Part shown: positions 1 through 7,600 of the stretch, one piece after another | Layout: each line of letters starts with the position of its first letter | How positions within the stretch are numbered: position 1 is the first letter of the stretch | From: Hymenobacter telluris | Lineage (GTDB): Bacteria > Bacteroidota > Bacteroidia > Cytophagales > Hymenobacteraceae | Assembly: GCF_017313265.1 (NCBI RefSeq) | Contig: NZ_JAFLQZ010000001.1 | Coordinates: forward strand, 310,001 to 374,000 | Direction: 5' to 3' | Length of the DNA: 64,000 bases | Translations under genes and position numbers: made by a program | Notes under the pieces: model-generated | The model's database searches: none | Told to the model about the DNA's origin: nothing | The model's input: the letters and a program-made list of their open reading frames with translations, nothing else

Positions 1-191
1 AACGCCTCGGCCCGCAGCTCGTCCTGTTCCAGAAACACGTAGCCCGTCACCTCGGCCCGGTCGCGCAGGCGCTGGTGAAACTCCTCGTGCGTGTAATCGG
101 CTTGCAGGATGTAAATGGTAGTCATCACCGCCAGCAGCAGCACGGCCACCAACCCCGTAAACAGCCACGTCAGCCGGTTCCGAATCGTCAT
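1..191 (-). CDS. Sensor histidine kinase, N-terminal fragment
   Basis: The gene begins at the ATG whose complement is at 189-191 and runs off the left edge, so only about 63 residues are visible. They start MTIRNRLTWLFTGLVAVLLL, a basic N-terminus followed by one hydrophobic membrane segment (about residues 8-28) and the start of an extracytoplasmic region. No kinase domain is in view. The call rests on this layout and on the OmpR-type response regulator immediately upstream on the same strand (266-940), the usual order for a two-component pair. An inverted repeat separates the two genes. The ligand is unknown. Confidence 0.65.
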   Translation of the reverse strand, partial: MTIRNRLTWLFTGLVAVLLLAVMTTIYILQADYTHEEFHQRLRDRAEVTGYVFLEQDELRAEA

Positions 192-198
192 AATTTCA

Positions 199-266
199 GT
201 TGTTAGTTATGAGTTGTCAGTTGTCGGTTGATACTGGTAACTCGCAACTGACAACCGGCAACTCAC
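199..266. repeat. Heptamer-arm inverted repeat, 'empty' copy
   Basis: The left arm carries seven-base units of the form gttgtca/gttgtcg and the right arm the complementary units caactga, caaccgg, caactca. The loop is only a few bases. It lies between the response regulator stop and the histidine kinase start. Its arm units resemble those of the element at 9071-9559, which holds a gene in its loop. Confidence 0.75.
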
Positions 267-940
267 TACTCCACCCGCAGCACGTAGCCCATGCCCACTA
301 CGGTATGGATCAGCTTCTGGGAGAAGCCTTTATCCACTTTGTTGCGCAGGTAGTTTACATACACGTCCACCACGTTGGAGCCAGCATCGAACGAGTCTTC
401 CCACACATCCCCGGCAATTTCGGCGCGGCTTAGCACGCGGCCGGCGTGGCGCATGAACAGTTCCAGCAGGTTGAATTCGCGGGCCGTGAGCTTGATGGGC
501 TGCCCGGCGCGGGTCACGGTTTTGGCGGCAGTATCCAGCGTAAGGTCGGCGAGGGTGAGCTGAGCGCCTTTCGTTTCCTGGCCGCGGCGGCGCGTGAGGG
601 CCCGCACGCGCGCCAGCAGCTCCGGAAAATCAAAAGGCTTCACCAAGTAGTCGTCGGCGCCGCCATCAAAGCCGCGCAGCTTGTCCTGGGTGGTGCCCAG
701 GGCCGTGAGCATCAATACGGGCACTTGCTGGTCGTGGGTCCGGATGGCTTGCAGCACTTCGTAGCCGTTGCGCAGCGGCAGAATCACATCTAAAATCACT
801 AGGCTGTACGCCTGGGCCACCGCCAGCCGGGCTCCCATGTCGCCATCGAAAGCCGTGTCCACGGTAAAGCCTTCTTCTTCCAGCCCCCGCCGGATAAAGG
901 CCGAAACCTTGGGCTCATCTTCAACCAGGAGGATTTTCAT
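266..940 (-). CDS. OmpR/PhoB-family response regulator
   Basis: This is a DNA-binding response regulator of 224 residues. The start chosen is MKILLVEDEPKV (ATG complement at 938-940), because family members begin at this receiver strand; an upstream in-frame start at 964 would add eight unlikely residues. The receiver domain (about 1-115) shows the acidic pair ED, the phospho-acceptor Asp in VILDVILP, the conserved Thr/Ala region MLTALG and Lys in YLVKPFDF. A winged-helix output domain (about 125-222) ends with the typical VDVYVNYLRNKVD and VVGMGYVL motifs. It is almost certainly the partner of the kinase starting at 191. The target genes are not evident. Confidence 0.93.
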   Translation of the reverse strand: MKILLVEDEPKVSAFIRRGLEEEGFTVDTAFDGDMGARLAVAQAYSLVILDVILPLRNGYEVLQAIRTHDQQVPVLMLTALGTTQDKLRGFDGGADDYLVKPFDFPELLARVRALTRRRGQETKGAQLTLADLTLDTAAKTVTRAGQPIKLTAREFNLLELFMRHAGRVLSRAEIAGDVWEDSFDAGSNVVDVYVNYLRNKVDKGFSQKLIHTVVGMGYVLRVE

Positions 941-1110
941 AAACTTTCGAATCAGTGAAGGCAAGTATACACCTTATTATAAGGCTGTATAAGACTGTGA
1001 ATGGCAATGAGGGGCTGCTATGCTGTCAACGGGGGGGGCAGCTTTATAAAGGTGCAGACAAGGATTTAACTTTTTGGCGTGTGACGTATTTCCGTTGAAA
1101 ACCGCTGATT

Positions 1111-1449
1111 TTAGTCGTCCTCGTAATCCAGCCCGAGACACTGGTTCAGGGCTTGCTGTAGCTCACTGGCGGCGTGCATCTGGCCGGCTCGGCGGCTCAC
1201 GCGTAATCCTTCGCGGTAAACTTTTTCAGCCTCATCTGGCTTCTGAAGTTGTTCGAGTAGCTTGCCGGCGTGGTAATACGTCCCCACGTAATCAGGGTGC
1301 TCGGTCAGCAGGATCTGGAAGTATTCCAAGGCCCGCAGGGGCTCCGTGGCTTTGTATTCGGTGGCCAGCGCGTATATCGTGAACGGGTCGTTGGGCTCGT
1401 CGCGGTAGAAGGCTAGCAGTTGTTGCAGGCGGCTGGGTTGGGTTTCCAT
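1111..1449 (-). CDS. Small TPR-repeat protein
   Basis: The predicted protein is 112 residues, starting METQPSRLQQLLAFYRDEPN (ATG complement at 1447-1449). A longer in-frame extension to 1914 runs antisense through etfB and was discarded. Helical pairs of tetratricopeptide type are visible: one around PFTIYALATEYKATEPLRALEYFQILL and a second around GTYYHAGKLLEQLQKPDEAEKVYREGL. There is no signal peptide or membrane segment, so it is probably cytoplasmic and acts through protein binding. It is transcribed divergently from etfB across an 84-bp gap. The partner is unknown. Confidence 0.8.
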   Translation of the reverse strand: METQPSRLQQLLAFYRDEPNDPFTIYALATEYKATEPLRALEYFQILLTEHPDYVGTYYHAGKLLEQLQKPDEAEKVYREGLRVSRRAGQMHAASELQQALNQCLGLDYEDD

Positions 1450-1466
1450 CAGGCAGTAGTTTTCAG

Positions 1467-1489
1467 TATCTTTGCCCCAAATTTGGGGC
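1467..1489 (+). promoter_or_regulatory. etfB promoter -7 box with overlapping 16-bp palindrome
   Basis: TATCTTTG at 1467-1474 matches the Bacteroidota -7 consensus TAnnTTTG. The perfect palindrome gccccaaatttggggc (1474-1489) covers the expected transcription start. It lies between the divergent TPR gene and etfB and could be an operator or a 5' hairpin. No TTG is found at the ideal -33 position. Confidence 0.55.
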
Positions 1490-1533
1490 TTTCCCGTAGT
1501 ATATCCTCTATCTTCCCACTCAAGCAGCCGTAG

Positions 1534-2274
1534 ATGAAGTTTCTCGTTTGCATCAGCAACGTACCCGACACGACCACCAAAATCACCTTCACGCCCGATA
1601 ACAAGGAGTTCAACAAGGCAGGTGTTCAATTCGTGATTAATCCCTGGGATGAATACGCCCTTACGCGCGCCATTGAGCTCAAAGAAGCCCAAGGCAGCGG
1701 TACCGTAACGGTGCTCAACGTGGGCGAAGCCGATACCGAGCCCAACATCCGCAAGGCCTTGGCCATCGGGGCCGATGATGCCATCCGGGTAAACGCCGCC
1801 CCCAAAGACGCTTTCTTCGTGGCGCAGCAGATTGCCAGCGTGGCCAAGGAAGGCGGCTACGACGTGATTTTGATGGGCAAGGAAAGCATCGACTACAATG
1901 GTTTCCAAGTACACGGCATGGTGGGCGAGCTGCTCGGCATTCCTACCGTAGCCCCGGCCATGAAGCTGGATATGAGCGGCAACACCGCCACGCTGGAGCG
2001 CGAAATTGAAGGCGGCAAGGAAATAGTGGAGGTAAATACGCCCTTCGTGGCCTCGTGCCAGCAGCCGATGTGCGAGCCCCGCATTCCGAACATGCGCGGT
2101 ATCATGACGGCCCGCACCAAGCCGCTGAAAGTGGTAGAGCCTACCACCGATGCACCTCGCACCGTAGTAGCCGAGTACGCGTTGCCACCCAAAAAGCAGG
2201 GCGTAAAGCTCATCCCGGCCGAAAACGCCGGTGAGCTGATCAAGCTGCTGCGCAACGAGGCGAAAGTGATTTAA
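1534..2274 (+). CDS. etfB: Electron transfer flavoprotein, beta subunit
   Basis: The protein has 246 residues, the normal EtfB length. It starts MKFLVCISNVPDTTTKI and contains the conserved NPWDEYALTRAIELKE segment, the AMP/FAD-side loop LMGKESIDYNGFQVHGMVGE, and the signature region VNTPFVASCQQPMCEPRIPNMRGIMTARTKPL. With EtfA it forms the soluble heterodimer that takes electrons from acyl-CoA and related dehydrogenases and passes them to the quinone pool through ETF:quinone oxidoreductase. etfA follows on the same strand after 105 bp occupied by an inverted repeat. A TAnnTTTG box and a palindrome lie 45-67 bp upstream. Confidence 0.96.
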   Translation: MKFLVCISNVPDTTTKITFTPDNKEFNKAGVQFVINPWDEYALTRAIELKEAQGSGTVTVLNVGEADTEPNIRKALAIGADDAIRVNAAPKDAFFVAQQIASVAKEGGYDVILMGKESIDYNGFQVHGMVGELLGIPTVAPAMKLDMSGNTATLEREIEGGKEIVEVNTPFVASCQQPMCEPRIPNMRGIMTARTKPLKVVEPTTDAPRTVVAEYALPPKKQGVKLIPAENAGELIKLLRNEAKVI

Positions 2275-2277
2275 GTG

Positions 2278-2373
2278 GAGTTATGAGTTAAAAGTTATGA
2301 GTTATGAGTTGGCAACAGGCTGATTCAAACTCTAGCTAGCAACTCACAACTCATAACTTTTAATTCATAACTC
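2278..2373. repeat. Heptamer-arm inverted repeat between etfB and etfA
   Basis: The left arm (2278-2311) is built of units gagttat, gagttaa, aagttat. The right arm (2341-2373) is its complement with about three substitutions over 33 bp. The loop is about 30 bp. The element fills the whole etfB-etfA gap and strongly resembles the one at 43494-43599. Confidence 0.85.
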
Positions 2374-2379
2374 AAGAAA

Positions 2380-3357
2380 ATGTCTGTATTAGTTGTTGTT
2401 GAATGTGACGGTGGCGAGGTAAAGAAATCCTCGCTGGAAGTGGCTTCCTATGGCAGCCAGGTAGCCCAGCTGCTCGGCACGACGGCTACGGCCGTGGCCG
2501 TAGGCGAAGCTACCGAAGCCAATTTGGCCAAGCTTGGTGAGCAGGGCATCAGCAAAGTGCTGTATGATGCGGAACCCCGCCTCAAAGATTTTGTAAACGG
2601 TGCCTACACCAAGCTGATTGCGGCAGCAGCCCAGCAGGAAGATGCTAAAGTGCTGGTGCTGGCCAACTCCAACATTGGAGCTTCGGTGGGCTCACGCCTC
2701 TCGGTGCGCTTGCAGGCCAGCTTGGCTACCAACGTGGTAGAGCTGCCTAAAACCGATGGCGGCAGCTTCACGGTGAAGCGCGGTGCCTTCTCGGGCAAAG
2801 CCCTGGCCGATGTAAAGCTGGAAGGCGAACGGAAAATCATTGCCGTTAAAAAGAACTCCATCGAAGCCCTGCACGAAGCCGGCAAAACCGCGCAAGTGGA
2901 AAGCTTCTCGGCCCAACTGTCGGACGCTGACTTCACTGATGCTCCCAAGCAGGTGGTAATGCAGGACCAGGCCGGCGGTATTCTACTACCCGAAGCCGAC
3001 AAAGTGGTATCGGGTGGCCGCGGCATGAAAGGCCCTGAAAACTGGCACCTGATTGAAGACCTGGCCAAAGCTATTGGCGCGGCCACGGCTTGCTCCAAGC
3101 CCGTTTCCGACGTCGATTGGCGTCCTCACCACGAGCACGTGGGCCAAACCGGCATTACCGTGTCGCCGAACCTGTACATTGCCTGCGGCATTTCGGGCGC
3201 TATCCAGCACCTGGCCGGCGTCAACTCCAGCAAGGTGATTGTGGTCATCAATAAAGACCCCGAAGCCCCGTTCTTCAAAGCCGCCGACTATGGTATCGTC
3301 GGTGACGTATTTGATGTGTTGCCTAAACTGACCCAGGCTGTCAAGGAGTTAGGCTAA
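2380..3357 (+). CDS. etfA: Electron transfer flavoprotein, alpha subunit
   Basis: This 325-residue FAD-binding subunit starts [18 protein letters not shown]. The N-terminal domain (about 1-190) pairs with EtfB. The C-terminal FAD domain contains [19 protein letters not shown], then [20 protein letters not shown] and [20 protein letters not shown], the hallmark EtfA signature. Length and motif order are normal. It is the second gene of an etfBA unit and is followed by a hairpin terminator at 3367. No acyl-CoA dehydrogenase or ETF:quinone oxidoreductase gene lies nearby. Confidence 0.96.
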   Translation: MSVLVVVECDGGEVKKSSLEVASYGSQVAQLLGTTATAVAVGEATEANLAKLGEQGISKVLYDAEPRLKDFVNGAYTKLIAAAAQQEDAKVLVLANSNIGASVGSRLSVRLQASLATNVVELPKTDGGSFTVKRGAFSGKALADVKLEGERKIIAVKKNSIEALHEAGKTAQVESFSAQLSDADFTDAPKQVVMQDQAGGILLPEADKVVSGGRGMKGPENWHLIEDLAKAIGAATACSKPVSDVDWRPHHEHVGQTGITVSPNLYIACGISGAIQHLAGVNSSKVIVVINKDPEAPFFKAADYGIVGDVFDVLPKLTQAVKELG

Positions 3358-3366
3358 GAAAGAAAC

Positions 3367-3424
3367 AGACTTGGAGCCCGCCGTGTTGGGTAGTACCCAC
3401 GGCCGAGGTTCCAAGTCTTTTTTC
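3367..3424 (+). terminator. Terminator after etfA
   Basis: The stem agacttgga / tccaagtct has an extended inner region and is followed by a run of six T. It starts nine bases after the etfA stop codon. Confidence 0.75.
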
Positions 3425-3515
3425 ATTTCTGTTAGTACGAGCCGGAAGCCTTTGTTTTCTTTGCACGTAGTAAGGCCGAAATCCACGTCTCCAAGCCCCA
3501 AAGTCACCAAGACCC

Positions 3516-4139
3516 TTGAAAAAAATACCGCTCGAAATCCTCGGCCTTTCCTCCAGCCAGTCGCAGTCCGGCTCTTTTGCCCTCATCCTGGGCGAAAAAA
3601 CCGGCAACCGTCGCCTGCCCATCATCATCGGCATGTTCGAGGCACAGAGCATTGCCATTCAGATTGAAAAAATAAATCCGAACCGGCCGCTCACCCACGA
3701 CTTGTTCAAGAGCTTCGCCGAGCATGTGCACGTAGCCGTGCTGGAGGTGATAATCTCCGACCTGAAGGAAGGCGTGTTCTACTCGAAAATCGTGTGCTCC
3801 GACGGGGCTACCACCTTCGAGCTGGACTCCCGGCCTTCCGATGCCATTGCAATTGGCCTGCGGTTCGGGGTGCCTATCTTCACGGTGGAAAGCGTGCTGA
3901 GCGAAGCGGGTATCATCCTGTCGGAACTCGACGAAAACGCCGAAGATTCGGACGACGATGACGACGATGAGGATGACGATACCTCCGGCGACAACCCCAG
4001 CAAGCCGGAGCCCACGCCCCGTGAGCCAAGCGGCCAAGTGTCGCTCGACGAGTTGACCAAAATGCTGGCCCAGGCTCTGGAGCGCGAGGATTACGAGAAA
4101 GCCGCTAAAATCCGCGACGAGCTAAATAAGCGCGGTTAA
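3516..4139 (+). CDS. Bifunctional nuclease-family (BFN) protein with UVR motif
   Basis: The protein has 207 residues. It appears to start at TTG (3516), giving MKKIPLEILGLSSSQSQSGS, where family members begin; no ATG fits. The BFN domain (DUF151, about 1-135) shows LGEKTGNRRLPIIIGMFEAQSIA and RPSDAIAIGLRFGVPIF. An unusually acidic linker follows (about residues 145-157, nearly all Asp/Glu). The C-terminus (about 172-207) is a UvrB/UvrC-type UVR helix pair, LTKMLAQALEREDYEKAAKIRDELNK. BFN proteins have been described as nucleases in plants, but the bacterial role is uncertain. It is a separate transcription unit between two terminators. Confidence 0.88.
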   Translation: MKKIPLEILGLSSSQSQSGSFALILGEKTGNRRLPIIIGMFEAQSIAIQIEKINPNRPLTHDLFKSFAEHVHVAVLEVIISDLKEGVFYSKIVCSDGATTFELDSRPSDAIAIGLRFGVPIFTVESVLSEAGIILSELDENAEDSDDDDDDEDDDTSGDNPSKPEPTPREPSGQVSLDELTKMLAQALEREDYEKAAKIRDELNKRG

Positions 4140-4162
4140 TCGACCGAAAAGCTATATTCTTG

Positions 4163-4192
4163 AAAAAGCCACTCCCAATGGAGTGGCTTTTT
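4163..4192. terminator. Terminator after BFN gene
   Basis: A 12-bp perfect stem, aaaaagccactc / gagtggcttttt, with a six-base loop. It starts 24 bases after the BFN stop codon. Confidence 0.85.
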
Positions 4193-4325
4193 GCTTTATG
4201 CTGCGTCTGGAATAAGGGCTTTCGCGCAACTGAACTACCTGCTCTGTATCAATCAAAAACCAGCAAATGCGTAGCATTGCACTGTCTTGGCGGCCACTCG
4301 CCTTGCCTACAGAACTGCTTATCCT

Positions 4326-4868
4326 ATGCCAGACGCCACTGCTGATTTGCGCTTTCCCATCGGCCACCCCGTATTACCAACCGGCCCCTTAGAGGCCGGG
4401 GCTCGCACCGCGTATATTGCCCACATTGCCTTGCTGCCCGACCAGCTGCGGGCCGCCGTTACCGGCCTGAATGCCAACCAGCTCGCCACGCCCTATCGGC
4501 CCGACGGCTGGACCGTGCGCCAGGTAATCCATCACCTGCCCGATTCGCATCTCAACGCCTACACCCGGTTCAAGCTGGCCCTCACCGAAGACAATCCGAC
4601 CATCAGCCCCTACGATGAAGCCGCCTGGGCCGAGCTGCCCGACATAGCCGCCACGCCGCCCGCCGTATCGTTGGCCTTGCTGGAAGCCTTGCACATCCGT
4701 TGGACGCTGCTGCTGCGCAACCTGAGCGCCGAGCAGTGGCAACGTACCTTCTACCATCCCGGCTCACAAAAACAGTTCACCCTCGACCAAGTGCTGGTGC
4801 TATACGCGTGGCACGGCCGGCACCATCTGGCGCATATTACGCAGCTTCGCCAGCGGCTAGGGTGGTAG
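4326..4868 (+). CDS. DinB/YfiT-type putative metal-dependent hydrolase
   Basis: The predicted protein is 180 residues, starting MPDATADLRFPIGHPVLP (ATG 4326); 13 further upstream codons are possible but not family-like. It has the YfiT-type layout of the DinB four-helix superfamily: RPDGWTVRQVIHHLPDSH in the first half gives the first metal-ligand histidines, and WHGRHHLAHITQLRQRL at the end gives the last. Relatives include bacillithiol S-transferase and hydrolase-like enzymes, so a thiol transfer or detoxification role is possible but not shown. It is monocistronic, with a terminator downstream at 4917. Confidence 0.85.
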   Translation: MPDATADLRFPIGHPVLPTGPLEAGARTAYIAHIALLPDQLRAAVTGLNANQLATPYRPDGWTVRQVIHHLPDSHLNAYTRFKLALTEDNPTISPYDEAAWAELPDIAATPPAVSLALLEALHIRWTLLLRNLSAEQWQRTFYHPGSQKQFTLDQVLVLYAWHGRHHLAHITQLRQRLGW

Positions 4869-4916
4869 GTGTGTCGGCTTGCAGCCAATAAACAGACCGA
4901 CTCGTAACTTGCTGTA

Positions 4917-4964
4917 AACAAAAAAGCCCCTGCTATCCGGATGAATAGCAGGGGCTTTTTTGTT
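4917..4964. terminator. Bidirectional terminator between convergent genes
   Basis: The stem aaaaagcccctgctat / atagcaggggcttttt has an eight-base loop and A/T tracts on both sides. It serves the DinB-like gene on the plus strand and mlaF on the minus strand. Confidence 0.93.
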
Positions 4965-5002
4965 AGAATATCACTTGAAATCAAGTGCAAGCCTTAGAAG
5001 AA

Positions 5003-5812
5003 TTATACCTCTGAAAGCGGCTCGTTGGCCAAGGCTTCCAGGCCACCTTCCGATTCTTCGTCTACACGTTTGGCGGCGCGTACGAGGCTGCTACTGAAGA
5101 TGAACTCGCGTAGCTCCGGCACTTTAGCGGTGAGGATCTGGTCTTTGTTGCCGTCCCAGAGCTTTTCGCCTTTGTGCAGAAAGATGATATGGTCCCCGAT
5201 TTCCACCACCGAGTTCATGTCGTGGGTGATGACGACGGTGGTGATGCCGTACTCATGGGTTATTTCGTGAATCAACTCGTCAATCTTGATGCTGGTGGCG
5301 GGGTCGAGGCCGGAGTTGGGTTCGTCGCAGAAGAGGTAGGTGCAGTTGGGCGCAATGGCGCGGGCAATACCTACCCGCTTCTTCATCCCGCCCGATATTT
5401 CAGAGGGCATCTTGTTGCCGGCGTTTTCGAGGCCCACGCGCTTCAGGCAGAATTCCACCCGGTCGCGCCGCTCTTCCTTGCTCATTTCCGGCGTCAGCAT
5501 CTTCAGCGGAAACTCGGTGTTTTCGTACACCGTCATCGAGTCGAACAGCGCCGAACCCTGGAACAGCATCCCGATTTTGCGCCGGATTTCCTGCCGGATG
5601 TCCACCTTGTTGTTGGTAAACACCGTGCCATCGAAGGTGATGCTGCCGAGGTCGGGTTTCATCAAACCCACAATGCACTGCAACAGCACGCTTTTGCCGG
5701 TACCTGAGCCGCCAAGCAGCAGGTTGCACTTGCCCGTCTCGAAAGTGCAGTTGATGCCTTTCAGAACGGCATTGCCGTTAAATGATTTCTGAACGTTATG
5801 AATTTCAATCAT
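5003..5812 (-). CDS. mlaF: MlaF-type ABC transporter ATP-binding protein
   Basis: The protein has 269 residues. The start is MIEIHNVQKSFNGNAVLKGI (ATG complement 5810-5812); upstream in-frame codons lie inside a repeat and were discarded. Walker A GGSGTGKS is at about 34-41, the signature ISGGMKKRVGIARA follows, and Walker B is YLFCDEPNSGLDP with the switch His in VVITHDMNSV. The GGMKKR signature is typical of the Mla/Ttg2/TGD lipid-transport subfamily. It should energise the permease at 5943-6674 for phospholipid movement between the two membranes. The expected MCE-domain protein (MlaD) is not next to it: a terminator follows immediately. Confidence 0.92.
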   Translation of the reverse strand: MIEIHNVQKSFNGNAVLKGINCTFETGKCNLLLGGSGTGKSVLLQCIVGLMKPDLGSITFDGTVFTNNKVDIRQEIRRKIGMLFQGSALFDSMTVYENTEFPLKMLTPEMSKEERRDRVEFCLKRVGLENAGNKMPSEISGGMKKRVGIARAIAPNCTYLFCDEPNSGLDPATSIKIDELIHEITHEYGITTVVITHDMNSVVEIGDHIIFLHKGEKLWDGNKDQILTAKVPELREFIFSSSLVRAAKRVDEESEGGLEALANEPLSEV

Positions 5813-5822
5813 ACACTTTGTG

Positions 5823-5940
5823 GAGTGAATGAGTGAATGAGTGGATGAGTGAATGAGCGAAGTCTGCTTTGATATTACAGGTATGGGCGCCATGTACACC
5901 AAAACCCACTTCACTCATTCACTCATTCACTCATTCACTC
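5823..5940. repeat. Octamer-arm inverted repeat between mlaE and mlaF
   Basis: The left arm (5823-5857) is four copies of gagtgaat with one variant. The right arm (5911-5940) is the complementary tcactcat series. The loop is about 53 bp. The element fills the gap between two genes that should be co-transcribed. Confidence 0.85.
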
Positions 5941-5942
5941 TC

Positions 5943-6674
5943 TTACAGAAGTACCGCCGCCAAAACGAAGTCGGCGAGCAGAATGGCAATAATGGAGTTG
6001 GTAACCGCGCCGGTGCTGGCTGCCCCTACTTCCAGGGCGCCGCCTTCGGTGTAATAGCCTTTGAAAGCCGAAATAGACGACACCAGAAAGGCAAATACCA
6101 CCGACTTGATAAGCGCGAAGGTGATGTTGTAAGGAATAAAGTCGCTACGGATGCCCTCGATATATTCCGAGGCAGAAATGGCGCCGGTAAGCGTACCGGC
6201 CAAATACCCGCCCAGAATTGACAGCAGCATAGCCAAGATAACCAGCAGCGGAAACATCAGGATGGAGGCTACAATGCGCGGTAGTACCAAATAAGAGGCC
6301 GAATTGATGCCCATAACTTCCAGCGCCGATACCTGCTCGGTAATGCGCATAGTACCCAAGCCGCCCGCAATGCTGGAACCGACCTTGCCCGCCAGCACAA
6401 TGCTGGTAATGGTGGGAGCCAACTCCAGAATGGTCATTTCGCGCACCATATACCCGATAGTGGATTTCGGAATGAGCGGGCTGATGAGGTTATAAGAAAT
6501 CTGGACGCAGGTAACGGCCCCGATAAAAGCGGCCACCACCGATACGATAAACACAGAATCGGTACCAATGAGCACGCACTCGTCGATGGTCCGTTTCCAG
6601 AGCACCGCGAGTCGTTCTTTCCGAACCAGCATGCTCTGCATAAAAATCAGAAATGAGCCGAAAGTTTTGACCAT
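5943..6674 (-). CDS. mlaE: MlaE-family ABC transporter permease
   Basis: This 243-residue integral membrane protein has an amphipathic N-terminus (MVKTFGSFLIFMQSMLVRKE) and about five hydrophobic segments. The MlaE signature is clear: VREMTILELAPTITSIVLAG followed by GSSIAGGLGTMRITEQVSAL and EVMGINSASYLVLPRIVA. It would act in the inner membrane with the ATPase encoded just downstream (5003-5812) in retrograde or anterograde lipid transport to the outer membrane. mlaE comes first in transcription order, with a 130-bp repeat-filled gap before mlaF. Confidence 0.93.
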   Translation of the reverse strand: MVKTFGSFLIFMQSMLVRKERLAVLWKRTIDECVLIGTDSVFIVSVVAAFIGAVTCVQISYNLISPLIPKSTIGYMVREMTILELAPTITSIVLAGKVGSSIAGGLGTMRITEQVSALEVMGINSASYLVLPRIVASILMFPLLVILAMLLSILGGYLAGTLTGAISASEYIEGIRSDFIPYNITFALIKSVVFAFLVSSISAFKGYYTEGGALEVGAASTGAVTNSIIAILLADFVLAAVLL

Positions 6675-6777
6675 AAGGAGAGAAGTGAGAGGAAAAGCAG
6701 AAACTTGCGGCCGTACGCCGCTACATGTTCAAACGGCTGCAAACTCTTACGTAAAAAGCGCAACAACAATCATAGGA

Positions 6778-7491
6778 ATGGAAAAATATGTGGTAGTAAC
6801 GGGCGGAACGAAAGGAATTGGGCGGGCCATTGTGCTGCGTTTTCTGCGCGCTGGCCTGCCGGTAGTCACCTGTGCCCGCTCCGCCACCGACTTGGCCCAG
6901 TTGCAAACAGATAGCCGCCAGGAAGTTCCCGGTGCCGTGTTGCACACGCTGCCCGCCGATTTGAGCACATGGGAAGACTGCCGTCGGTTCACTGATTTCG
7001 TGCTGGGTTTGGGGGGAGACGTGGAGGTGCTGGTAAACAATACGGGCGCTTTTCTGCCCGGAAGGTTGCAGGACGAGCCCACCGACCACTCGCAGCTCCG
7101 CCAAATGCTGGCCGCCAACCTGCTCAGCGCCTACGACGTGACGCTGCCGCTGCTACCCGGCCTGATTGCGCGGCGGACGGGCCATATTTTCACTATTTGC
7201 TCTACGGCCAGCATTACGGCGTACCCCAACGGTGGCTCCTACGGCATTGCCAAACATGCCCTTTACGGCCTCACCCGCAACCTGCGCGAAGAACTCAAAG
7301 AGCACAACGTGCGAGTGACGGCCGTGCTGCCCGGTGCTACCCTCACAGCCAGCTGGGAAGGCGTGGACTTACCCGCCGAGCGGTTCATTAAGCCCGAGGA
7401 TGTGGCCGAAGCCGTATTTTCTGCCTACAGCCTCTCGCCGCAAGCCGTCATCGAAGAGCTGCTCATCCGCCCGCAATTGGGAGACATTTGA
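6778..7491 (+). CDS. SDR-family oxidoreductase
   Basis: The predicted protein is 237 residues from ATG 6778 (MEKYVVVTGGTKGIGRAI). The cofactor motif TGGTKGIG sits at about 8-15. The NNTG strand motif is present (VLVNNTGAF). The catalytic region reads TICSTASITAYPNGGSYGIAK, supplying Ser and the YxxxK pair, followed by the classical VLPGATLT segment. It should be a soluble NAD(P)-dependent reductase or dehydrogenase; the substrate cannot be read from the sequence. It is divergent from mlaE, and an AT-rich inverted repeat follows its stop codon. Confidence 0.9.
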   Translation: MEKYVVVTGGTKGIGRAIVLRFLRAGLPVVTCARSATDLAQLQTDSRQEVPGAVLHTLPADLSTWEDCRRFTDFVLGLGGDVEVLVNNTGAFLPGRLQDEPTDHSQLRQMLAANLLSAYDVTLPLLPGLIARRTGHIFTICSTASITAYPNGGSYGIAKHALYGLTRNLREELKEHNVRVTAVLPGATLTASWEGVDLPAERFIKPEDVAEAVFSAYSLSPQAVIEELLIRPQLGDI

Positions 7492-7493
7492 GT

Positions 7494-7600
7494 CAATTAA
7501 AAATTAAGAATTAAAAATTAAGAATTAAAAATTAAGAATTGGCTGTTTAACGACTAAGTGAACGACCAACTCTTAATTTTTAATTCTCAATTTTTAATTG
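7494..7600. repeat. AT-rich heptamer-arm inverted repeat
   Basis: The left arm (7494-7542) alternates attaaaa and attaaga units. The right arm (7566-7600) is complementary but shorter by two heptamers. The right arm overlaps the last seven bases of the DUF2807 gene, including its TAA stop. Confidence 0.85.

Noticed and set aside
1450..1914. Long N-terminal extension of the TPR gene
   Set aside because: It runs antisense through etfB and lacks any domain. The ATG at 1449 begins a compact TPR protein.
2278..2373. CRISPR array from tandem short repeats
   Set aside because: Units are 7 bp, contiguous and arranged as inverted arms. There are no unique spacers of 30 bp and no cas genes.
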